64,000 nt of DNA, taken from contig CBDAPQ010000005.1 in the NCBI GenBank assembly GCA_965198485.1, positions 744,001 through 808,000 on the forward strand, given 5' to 3'. A program made the translations under genes and the position numbers. This document shows positions 1 to 7,247 of the stretch, piece after piece; positions within the stretch are counted from its first letter, which is position 1, and each line of letters opens with the position of its first letter. The notes under the pieces were generated by a model that saw only the letters and a list, made by a program, of their open reading frames with translations, had not been told where the DNA came from and ran no database searches. The DNA is from RH-AL1 sp965198485. GTDB lineage: Bacteria; Pseudomonadota; Alphaproteobacteria; Rhizobiales; Beijerinckiaceae.

Positions 1-1713
1 TAAAATATCGAACTCCTTACTCACCTCAGCACGGCGGATGAGCGCGCCCTGGTCTGGATCGGCGCCGATCATGCTGAGGAATATTTCGTTGGTAAGGTCG
101 CTAACCTTGACCAGCTCCTCGTCGGTGATTCGATCGAAGGCGCGACGTAGCACCCCCAAGATGTCCGTCGCCACATCAAGCTCGGCGAGGATGCGCGTCC
201 CCTTAGACTGCTCGCGTAGGAGTGCATCACGGCGTTCGACGAGCCCCCTGCGTTCGCTGAGTAGCCCAGACAGCTGCGTGTCGATCTGCCCCTCGCGGTA
301 TTTCACACGGTCCTTCTGATTCTCGAATTCACGCCGCGCCCTCCTTAGATTGGCGACGTCGGTGTCGGGCAGCTCGTCGAGTTGAAGCTCTAGCGCGCGC
401 AGCTTCCGGCCGTTCTCGTCACGCAGCTCTTGAAGGCCATCGCGCTTCTCCACGACAGCCTTGAACGCCTCACGGAAGCCCCGGCTCTCGCCGTCGGCGG
501 CCGCCTCCAGGGCCTTCGCGCCGAAGTAGAGCGCGGTAACCATCTTCTGGATGTCGTCGGCTTGGCGGCTCTTCTCGATTAGTTGTGAGACGTGATGCCG
601 ACGGGCGGCGCCGTCCTCGTCGTCATCAGACAGGCTCTCACCGCAGATACACGATTTCAGGTCTAGCCGATCCTCTAGCACTGGGATCGTGGCGCTGGGG
701 ATCTCCTTACGGTCGTAGAGGGTATCGAGCTTGCGGTAGGCGGGAGCGAGCGCGGCACCGAGTACGCCGCGGGCGAGATCGATGCTGCGGAAGAGCGAGG
801 CGTGCTCCTTCACTGCCGCCTCGAGCTGCACGTCGATCTTCTCGATCTCCCTTCGGGTGGACCCGATGTCGTTTGCCAGCTTCTCTCGGTCGCCTTTCGC
901 GAGTGCGGCGGTGACACGTCGATCGATGTCGGCGATCTGCCCATCAAGGTTGGCGTGCGAGCCGCGAGCATCGGTTAAGTCGGCTGTCAGCCGCTCACGA
1001 TCCGTCTCAATCTGGTCCAGCCGATTGGCGATCGTGCCGAGCTCCTCGCTTCCACCTAGCTTGCGCGCCGCCTTATTAATGTCCACCGCGGTTTTTTCGA
1101 CGTGACGCATCGCGTCCTTAATGACGCCGAGCCCCAGCAGCGAGCGGATCGCCCTCTGAACGCGATCTCGCTTCGTGGAAACGGCGACATCCGTCTCGAT
1201 AAAACTCAGGGCGCGGTCGCCGTCGGTGAAAAACACATCTCGCAGCTCGAATGGTAGCTCATCGGCGATCACGGCCTCAGGCTGAGGAAGCGGAGTATCG
1301 CCAGCTTCTGTCAGCACAAAAAGCCGCACTGATGACTGGGTTCGGTTGAATTGGTCACCGTCAACGTCTTCCGTGGCCGATCGAATCAGCCGGTAGCGCT
1401 TCTTGCTCTCCTTGAAACCGGTCGACGTCCGACGGACCGAGGTGACTTCGAATTCGATTGTCACCATGATCGACACGCGCCTGCCTTCTACGCCCGCATT
1501 CCAATCAATCGGATGCAGACGCATGCCCTCTCCTCCGTTTGGAAGCGCCAGGTCACCGTAGAGGCCCCACTGCAGCGCAGTTAGCATCGTCGTCTTGCCG
1601 CTCTCGTTTGCGGCACGAACCACAGTCAGCGGGCGATCGGACGAGGTGGAAAAGTCAATTTTTAAATCCCGCAAAAGGCGAAAGTTCGTGAAGTGAGCAC
1701 CGATGAGCTTCAA
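1..1713 (-). CDS. DndD/Rad50-like coiled-coil ATPase (partial, 3' end off the left edge)
   Basis: Reading the minus strand from a TTG at 1713 gives 571 codons without a stop up to the window edge. The N-terminus has a Rad50/SMC-type P-loop (AANESGKTT, about residues 34-42) followed by an ALQWGLYG segment. Around residue 161 comes FFTDGDRALSFIE and then an AIRSLLGL block, an arrangement typical of DndD-like ATPases. Residues about 200-310 are charged, heptad-like coiled coil. A C-I-C-G element at about 355-358 sits where Rad50 proteins carry a CxxC zinc hook, and coiled coil resumes after it. The signature motif and second Walker B half should lie beyond the edge. The TTG overlaps the stop of the upstream 78-aa gene (TTGA), which supports this start. 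A DNA-end sensing or loop-extruding motor role in a defence system is inference. Confidence 0.75.
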   Translation of the reverse strand, partial: MKLIGAHFTNFRLLRDLKIDFSTSSDRPLTVVRAANESGKTTMLTALQWGLYGDLALPNGGEGMRLHPIDWNAGVEGRRVSIMVTIEFEVTSVRRTSTGFKESKKRYRLIRSATEDVDGDQFNRTQSSVRLFVLTEAGDTPLPQPEAVIADELPFELRDVFFTDGDRALSFIETDVAVSTKRDRVQRAIRSLLGLGVIKDAMRHVEKTAVDINKAARKLGGSEELGTIANRLDQIETDRERLTADLTDARGSHANLDGQIADIDRRVTAALAKGDREKLANDIGSTRREIEKIDVQLEAAVKEHASLFRSIDLARGVLGAALAPAYRKLDTLYDRKEIPSATIPVLEDRLDLKSCICGESLSDDDEDGAARRHHVSQLIEKSRQADDIQKMVTALYFGAKALEAAADGESRGFREAFKAVVEKRDGLQELRDENGRKLRALELQLDELPDTDVANLRRARREFENQKDRVKYREGQIDTQLSGLLSERRGLVERRDALLREQSKGTRILAELDVATDILGVLRRAFDRITDEELVKVSDLTNEIFLSMIGADPDQGALIRRAEVSKEFDIL

Positions 1714-1946
1714 TCGACGTCTCCTTTTACCCCGCCGCGACGGTCTGCGAGGAACCTGCCGGCGGCATTGCACCTATCGTTGATCTTCTGCTGAATATTC
1801 GTGCCTGCGACGCGGTGTTGACGTTCGTATTCGATAATGTCGCCGACAGCGGCCAACAGCTCGTCCCGATAGCCTTCGCAGCGATCGGCAAGCGATTTCG
1901 CCTCCTCGAGTATTATCGAGATGATCTTCCTGTCGTTCATCGGCAT
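1710..1946 (-). CDS. Small 78-aa protein between helicase and DndD-like ATPase
   Basis: I do not recognise this protein. It is mostly helical and charged, beginning MPMNDRKIISIILEEA and containing KSLADRCEGYRDELL, with no membrane segment or signal peptide. An upstream in-frame start at 1979 would overlap the helicase gene. The ATG at 1946 is preferred because AGGGGG lies 7 nt before it and the helicase stop lies just upstream of that. The stop overlaps the TTG start of the following ATPase by 4 nt, so the two are probably translationally coupled. Its fixed place between two DNA-acting motors suggests a bridging or regulatory subunit. That is inference from position only. Confidence 0.7.
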   Translation of the reverse strand: MPMNDRKIISIILEEAKSLADRCEGYRDELLAAVGDIIEYERQHRVAGTNIQQKINDRCNAAGRFLADRRGGVKGDVD

Positions 1947-1953
1947 TCGACTT

Positions 1954-1959
1954 CCCCCT
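1954..1959 (-). promoter_or_regulatory. Shine-Dalgarno AGGGGG for the 78-aa gene
   Basis: The minus strand reads AGGGGG seven bases before the ATG at 1946 and just after the helicase stop. It decides the start of the small gene in favour of 1946 over the longer frame. Confidence 0.6.
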
Positions 1960-4101
1960 TCATCCGAAGGCAGCCGCAATGAGCTTCGCGGTCAGCGCCA
2001 ACGGCCCCTCGGTTGAGCCGGCGTTCCTTGCGAGGGCACCGAACTCTTGAACCCGCTTCAGCTCGGACCTTACGAGTGCTTTCGCATCGTCGTCTAGACC
2101 GGCGGTATCCATTCGGGGCGGAAGCGCCAAGAAGTCGGTGATGTCCGCCGATGTCTTTTCAATGGCGGAACAAGTGCGGAGTAGTCGACCGCGTCGCTGC
2201 ACCCACTGCCGTTCGACAGTCGTCGACGCGAGCACGTAGGCGCGTCGGATCTGCGGGATGTTCACGCCTTCGTCTAGGACACGCTTGGCCGTCAAGACCT
2301 GGATGTCACCCGCCTGAAAAGCGGCGATTACGGAGCGCGTCTTCGCACGGTCGCCTGTCTCTGTAGCGGTCAGCTGATGATAGGCCACGCCGCGCCGGCG
2401 AAGCAGCGCGTTGATCTCGTCGAGCTGCCTCGGGCTCTTGTCAGTCGCATAGATCAGAGTGTGCCGCAGCTTCCCTAGATCGACATGGTCCATCGTCCGG
2501 TCCAGCGCAGCGATCTTCCCAGAACTTGTCTCTAGTAACTCGCGCCGGTCGCGAAAGAGCTTGGCAAGATAATCGTCGGGCTTGCCGACTTCGGAGCGCC
2601 AGGAGTTCTGCTTAATCCGCGCGGTCAGATCATACCACCGGTCCATCTCGCCCTCGTCAAGATAGGTTGGGCTTAGGTGGTAGTCGTATTCGACCAGGCA
2701 CTTCCCGATCGCCTGCTGCAGGGTGAAGCGGAATACCACTTCTCCGAAGAAGCGAACCAGACCGGCTGTTCCCACATCATCGTATTGCCGCACCGGGGTG
2801 GCGGAGAGGGCAAGGCGATAAGCGAAGTGATCGGGGGGGTCGGATATAAAGCTGACCCGACCGAGATTGTGCGCCTCGTCTGCAATCAACAGAAGATTAA
2901 CACCCAAACGCCGCGTCGCGTCCGCAAACTCCGGCGTGCAGAGTGTATCGTGGCTCACGACAACGGCCTCTGCCTGCGACAGGCCATGCTTCAGCCTCCG
3001 GGCCATTTTCGCCAGAGCGCTTGCACGCGCGGCCGAGCCAGACAGAAGCGTAAGATTGTTCGCATCAATGCCAAACGGAGTAATTTCCTCGCACCATTGG
3101 TCGACCAGCGGACGGTAAGGAGCCGCGACGACGATCAGCGTCGGTCCCACTGCCTCGATTAAGCGAAAGGCGGCGATCATCGAGGTGATCGTCTTTCCTG
3201 ACCCCGTTGCCATCTCCAGTATGCCACGGTGGCCCGCCTCGATCCACGCGCCAACGGCGGCGCCCTGGTGCGCGAAGGGGCCGTCCTCATAGCGCAAACT
3301 AGTCGGTATTCCGAAGCTACGACGCTCCGAGATCGCGACGGGTTGGCGCACGGCTTCAGCAGCCCTGTCAAAGAGGGCACCGAAGTCAGGCTCCGTGAGC
3401 TTGTCCGATCCCATCGCCGACATGATGCCGGCACGAACGGCGTCCGACGCGCCGATGACGACGCAGTGATCATCTTTATTGGCCCATAGCCGTTCAAAGC
3501 GGTTGGCAAGCTTGTCGACGACGAACGACTGAGTGGAGTCCATCCATCCTTTCGAAATCGAGACCTGCTCGTAGTTCGACATCATTCCCGCGGAAGTCAT
3601 GTTGCTCGACCCGTGCACGGCCAAACGGTCGCTGCCGTCCGAGAACAGCCAAACCTTGGGATGAAACAGGCCAGTGCGCATGACGGCGATGCGGATCTCC
3701 AGCCGCCCAACCGCGAGGAGATGCGCGAGGCAATCGAGCGTGTGCCGGGCGAGCCTGTCTTCCGTTACAAATAGTCTTGTTAGCGCCGCGTCCACGACAC
3801 CGGCGCGGTCCGCGGTACCGGACTCGATCGCAGCCTGGTCCTCGCGCGCGATGAATGGGCTTGCGATGAGACGTGACACGCCTTCGGTTTCGTTCAGGAA
3901 GGTGGCAAGACCAGGCGCCAGGGCGGCGAGCGAGGCGGAGGAGAAGAACCCCATCATGCATGCCGCCGCCGAGCTAGCCCTGAATGCCGGGATCAGAACC
4001 TCACCGGGCAGATCATCGTCCGGCAGGATAAGAAGTGGCCGAAGCTCGCCGAGCTGAGAAAGGCCGCGTCCAGAGAGAGGCGATCGGGCTATGTCGGTCA
4101 C
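1960..4101 (-). CDS. SF2 helicase with N-terminal phospholipase-D nuclease-like domain
   Basis: This 713-aa protein joins two modules. Residues about 20-210 form a PLD-type domain with HPK (H147, K149) and GSSN (N167), one HxK..N half-site as in PLD-family nucleases that act as dimers. Residues about 270-690 are a superfamily 2 DNA helicase/translocase. Its motifs are Walker A MATGSGKT (K303), DEAH (408-411), LALSATPVR (motif III) and QRRGRLLR (motif VI). XPB/SSL2-type restriction helicases share this layout. The start is a GTG at 4101 overlapping the stop of the GHKL gene (GTGA), so translation is probably coupled. The likely role is ATP-driven translocation on DNA with cleavage by the PLD domain, as in DISARM- or restriction-type defence. 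The family assignment is firm and the biological role is inferred. Confidence 0.88.
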   Translation of the reverse strand: MTDIARSPLSGRGLSQLGELRPLLILPDDDLPGEVLIPAFRASSAAACMMGFFSSASLAALAPGLATFLNETEGVSRLIASPFIAREDQAAIESGTADRAGVVDAALTRLFVTEDRLARHTLDCLAHLLAVGRLEIRIAVMRTGLFHPKVWLFSDGSDRLAVHGSSNMTSAGMMSNYEQVSISKGWMDSTQSFVVDKLANRFERLWANKDDHCVVIGASDAVRAGIMSAMGSDKLTEPDFGALFDRAAEAVRQPVAISERRSFGIPTSLRYEDGPFAHQGAAVGAWIEAGHRGILEMATGSGKTITSMIAAFRLIEAVGPTLIVVAAPYRPLVDQWCEEITPFGIDANNLTLLSGSAARASALAKMARRLKHGLSQAEAVVVSHDTLCTPEFADATRRLGVNLLLIADEAHNLGRVSFISDPPDHFAYRLALSATPVRQYDDVGTAGLVRFFGEVVFRFTLQQAIGKCLVEYDYHLSPTYLDEGEMDRWYDLTARIKQNSWRSEVGKPDDYLAKLFRDRRELLETSSGKIAALDRTMDHVDLGKLRHTLIYATDKSPRQLDEINALLRRRGVAYHQLTATETGDRAKTRSVIAAFQAGDIQVLTAKRVLDEGVNIPQIRRAYVLASTTVERQWVQRRGRLLRTCSAIEKTSADITDFLALPPRMDTAGLDDDAKALVRSELKRVQEFGALARNAGSTEGPLALTAKLIAAAFG

Positions 4102-5843
4102 TCGCTCATTACCTTCGACATCAGCGTGTCGAGGAATATGCCCCAGTAGCTGGTCAGTTCGTCAAACTCCTCCGGATCGTCGTTCATCGCGGTGGCACGC
4201 GCATAGGCGATCACCATGAGCGTGAACGCATCGGTTGCTCGACGGGCGAGCAGCTTTATCTCGTCCGCAGCATCCGCTTCACCGTTGTTGACGGCAAGGA
4301 GCTTTGCCCAGATCTCACGATAGAATTTGTGCCGCTTGTTGACGCGCACCACTACCTTGCTGCCCCCAAGATACTGGATGTCGATGAACTGCTTCCCGGC
4401 CACGTCCACGGTCTCGACCGTGAAGGGACGCGCGCTCACCCTCTCGACATAGTCCTTTACCGCTTCGGGATCGTCGTGACCCACGTCCTTGGCGAGATCG
4501 CGGTAGATCTGAAGAGCAGCCATCTCAGACATTTTCGCCGCCCGCGCCTTCGGCAGCCCCTTGTCTACCTCACCCGCCGCTGCGACGATGGATTCGTGCT
4601 CGCCGCCGTTGACCTTGTTCTTTCGGTCCTGCTCGCGCCACTGCTCCTGAATTACCTTGCGCGCAGTGCTGATGTAAGGTTTGAGCATATTCCGGATCCG
4701 ATTCCGCAGCTCGAACTGCGGAACTACGCCGTGCTTCACGTTTCGTACGCCGAAATACTCGTCAAGGTTGGGATCGAACGAGACTTCGATGCCGATGAAG
4801 CGGTCGGACTCGCGGATGCCGCTCGGGAGCATGCGAGGCACGATAGTGTAAGAAATCTCGCGCTTAAGCCTCACGAAGCTAATCAGGCCTTGGGCCTCGT
4901 TGATGTGCAGGTCGCGCGCAAGTTCATCGCCACCCTTGCCGCGCTCACGAAGCACTGCGGCAGGCGCCACGGTGACCGTCAAGTAGGCCGAGGCGTCCGC
5001 ATCTTTGATGTGGATCTCCTCGCGGTCCGCGATCACCAGCTTCGGCGGAAAGTGGTCGAGCACCGCGCGCTTGTTCTTCTTCGCGTCCTCTCCGAGGATG
5101 CCGTCGGCGAAGCTGCCAGACATCTGAAAAAGCGGATCCGCCGCAGAAAGTGAATATCCGTTGACGGTCAGCTTCACGCCGCCGTTGATGAATTCGCGAA
5201 ATATGCGTGCGAGCTCGCGACGGGCCTCGCGGACGAGGCCGTCGAAGTTGTCGTGGGCCCGGCCGGCTTCGAGCCGATCCACGTCGCTCCAGACCACGAT
5301 GGTGCCCGAGCCCTTGGGTGGCTTCGGGATCCAGTCATCCGGCGGCAAGGTCTCGTCGGGCGGAGCGATCGTGACCGCGTCTGCGTCCCCCCGCTTCTCC
5401 GCCTCCGCCATGGCCGACAGGTCCATCGAGGCATGCAGCCATGCGGACTTCCCGTCCTCGCGACTCCATACGTCGATGCAGCGGCAGAAGTTCAGGGCGG
5501 CGAGCTTCGCGCCGACGCCGTACTTGCCGATCGTGTCCTTCTGCATCCAGCGCGTGCTGAAGCCGATAACAAGATATTTAGCGAGATGTTTGCGCGGCAT
5601 GCCAATGCCATCATCGACGATAGTAATGTAATCGACATACTTCTTTCCGCTGCGGCCGACGGCCTCATTCAGTGTGACCGCGATGTTTCGCGCCTTGGCC
5701 TCGATCGAGTTATCGATCGCCTCGGCCAGCGCTGCGGGAAGACTGAAACCAGAGTCGCGTAGCGCGAGGAGCGCCTGAACAGTCTGGATAACCGGCTCTC
5801 GCTTCTCCGCAGGGTGCATGGGCCTCAATATCAGCTCCGTCAT
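4098..5843 (-). CDS. GHKL (MORC/MutL-like) ATPase
   Basis: The 581-aa protein carries a Bergerat-fold ATPase. The N box is EAIDNSIEA (N45), the G1 box DDGIGM (77-82) and the G2 box GKYGVGAK (106-113). A long middle domain resembles the S5-type transducer domain of MutL and MORC. The C-terminal 180 residues are helical and unassigned. There is no histidine-kinase H box and no gyrase toprim, so a MORC/MutL-like ATP-gated clamp fits best. Prokaryotic MORC-like ATPases are known from restriction-modification and defence neighbourhoods, often beside SF2 helicases, as seen here. It is followed by the PLD-helicase with a 4-nt overlap. The upstream gene ends 76 nt away. Function in DNA recognition is inference. 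Confidence 0.85.
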   Translation of the reverse strand: MTELILRPMHPAEKREPVIQTVQALLALRDSGFSLPAALAEAIDNSIEAKARNIAVTLNEAVGRSGKKYVDYITIVDDGIGMPRKHLAKYLVIGFSTRWMQKDTIGKYGVGAKLAALNFCRCIDVWSREDGKSAWLHASMDLSAMAEAEKRGDADAVTIAPPDETLPPDDWIPKPPKGSGTIVVWSDVDRLEAGRAHDNFDGLVREARRELARIFREFINGGVKLTVNGYSLSAADPLFQMSGSFADGILGEDAKKNKRAVLDHFPPKLVIADREEIHIKDADASAYLTVTVAPAAVLRERGKGGDELARDLHINEAQGLISFVRLKREISYTIVPRMLPSGIRESDRFIGIEVSFDPNLDEYFGVRNVKHGVVPQFELRNRIRNMLKPYISTARKVIQEQWREQDRKNKVNGGEHESIVAAAGEVDKGLPKARAAKMSEMAALQIYRDLAKDVGHDDPEAVKDYVERVSARPFTVETVDVAGKQFIDIQYLGGSKVVVRVNKRHKFYREIWAKLLAVNNGEADAADEIKLLARRATDAFTLMVIAYARATAMNDDPEEFDELTSYWGIFLDTLMSKVMSE

Positions 5844-5919
5844 GTCAAAACGTCCAGCGTTGTGCCGGCAGCAATTGCCGTCGGCACTGTTGTAATCGTC
5901 ACCGCCGCAGCCGACTGCT

Positions 5920-6438
5920 TTATGGGCGAACCTCGTCAGTCAACCGCTCAGCAATGTTGCGCACCTCAGCGCGGAGTCGCTTGATCCGCGCGGTCGAGCA
6001 GCCGAGATCGGCGGCGACATCCTCAATCGGATCAAGGAAGCGGCGCGTCACCTCGACGCCCTGGTCGCCGAAATCTCTCCGTACTTCCTTCACGACCATG
6101 TCGAAGGCGTCACGCATGATCAAGACGCGCTCAAGCGAGGGCGGCTGTGCCATAGCGCTTGTGGTGTCGTCTGCCATTACGGCGTCGTAGCCGCCGTCGA
6201 CCGAGGCGGTCTCAGGAAACTTTGCCCGGCGAGCGACATCGCAACGCAAGCGGCGAAGCACGGTGCAGCGAGCATTGCGGATCGCGCTACGAAAGAGGAA
6301 GGGGTCGGGGCGCCGCTCGCTGAGTGCCAAGCCGAGGGCATGCTCGCCAATATCAGCGTTTAGCTGGCTGGTGCGATTTGCGGCGAATTTATACAGGTGC
6401 AGGAGCGCGCCAGTGCGCGCGGCGGTGAAATTTGTCAT
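5920..6438 (-). CDS. Sigma-70 region-4-like HTH protein
   Basis: This 172-aa protein is the first gene of the minus-strand run. The C-terminal third holds an HTH with VAADLGCSTARIKRL, like sigma region 4 or an ECF-type regulator. The N-terminal half (FLFRSAIRNARCTVLRRLR) could represent a region-2-like helical domain but is too divergent to call. GGGAG lies upstream of the ATG at 6438. It could be a dedicated sigma factor or HTH regulator that switches on the downstream genes. It could also be a DNA-binding subunit of the system. The coupling to the operon is by order and strand only, with 76 nt separating it from the GHKL gene. Confidence 0.6.
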   Translation of the reverse strand: MTNFTAARTGALLHLYKFAANRTSQLNADIGEHALGLALSERRPDPFLFRSAIRNARCTVLRRLRCDVARRAKFPETASVDGGYDAVMADDTTSAMAQPPSLERVLIMRDAFDMVVKEVRRDFGDQGVEVTRRFLDPIEDVAADLGCSTARIKRLRAEVRNIAERLTDEVRP

Positions 6439-6937
6439 CCGTAGCTCCCATTAGGAGCGCCAGCGGCGCCCGGAGAGTTTGCGACCGGCACATGCAGGCC
6501 GCGAGCGTGCCGATCGTACGCCTGTTGATTATGGCGCACGATCTTTGGATGAGGGAGCAGCAAAAATGTCGGCGATCCACCGTAAGGATCTCCGAGATTG
6601 GAACATTAAAAGAACACTGGGAGGTGAGATGGCGCGCCCGGGTCGAAACGAGATATCGAAGGATCCTGCGGCGACGGTTTGAGCAATGCGTGTTTTCCGA
6701 AGCGATGGCCGAGGTGCCGCTGGTGTGTGTGGGACCGACGAGGCCAGCTCAACCCACGCCAAACGAGGGTCTATTCCGCGGCAGGAGAGGCATCCAGAAT
6801 CCCATGTTCGGGTGGAAGACGACGGCTACATGGTCTCGAGTTCATGCCTAGTGGCCACCTTGTGGACACCAGGGATGCTTAGCCGCGACCGAAGCAGAGG
6901 ACTAAATCCGAAAGACCAGTCATTGCATGGACTTGTC
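6439..6937. other. Non-coding gap between the accessory run and tRNA-His
   Basis: About 500 bp with no convincing gene on either strand. Short open frames exist, but none has a plausible composition. This is where the promoter of the sigma-like gene and an integration junction next to the tRNA-His 3' end would be expected. I see no repeat of the tRNA 3' sequence inside the window, so the second attachment half, if any, lies beyond the left edge. Confidence 0.5.
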
Positions 6938-7014
6938 TGGTACCACCACCCCGGCTCGAACGGGGGACCTCTTGATCCACAATCAAGCGCTCTAACCAAC
7001 TGAGCTATGGCGGC
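6938..7014 (-). tRNA. tRNA-His (GTG)
   Basis: The minus strand folds as a full cloverleaf: acceptor GCCGCCA with TGGTGGT, D arm GCTCAGTTGGTTAGAGC, anticodon stem CTTGA/TCAAG with loop TTGTGGA (anticodon GTG), T arm CCCCG TTCGAGC CGGGG, discriminator A73 and encoded CCA. There is no G-1, and position 1:72 is G:U. That is the known alphaproteobacterial form of tRNA-His and a useful lineage marker. Its 3' end faces the accessory genes at 1-6438, the orientation used by tRNA-targeting integrases. Confidence 0.95.
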
Positions 7015-7131
7015 GACGCGGTCGAAACCTAGTTCCACGTCTTCCCGAAAGCAAGGTGCGCGTTGGCATCGGTCGAGCCTGAGCCCGACCCTGTGCCAAG
7101 CTTGTTAAGCACAATTAGGCGCACGAGATTG

Positions 7132-7160
7132 TTGACATCGCTCTCGTGCTTCCGTGAAGT
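7132..7160 (+). promoter_or_regulatory. Possible promoter of the HWE kinase gene
   Basis: TTGACA at 7132-7137 is followed after 17 bp by TGAAGT. The -35 element is good and the -10 is poor, so this is only a candidate. It lies about 90 nt before the kinase start. Confidence 0.25.
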
Positions 7161-7247
7161 AAGTTCGGGAAGGCGAGACACGCGTTCCGGCACAACCGAC
7201 GATCGGGGGGTCGCGGCGCCGGGTGGTCGCCTTCGGGGGGCAGGCGC

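Noticed and set aside
1..6438. Naming the accessory run as a known Dnd, DISARM or Zorya system
   Set aside because: No DndB/C/E, no DrmA/B methylase set and no MotA/B-like ZorA/B genes are present in the window. The left part is cut off, so I prefer not to name it.
6441..6900. Small plus-strand frames beside tRNA-His, including one preceded by GGAGGTGAG
   Set aside because: The products are short, unlike known proteins, and overlap each other. A phage-type small gene cannot be excluded, but nothing supports it.
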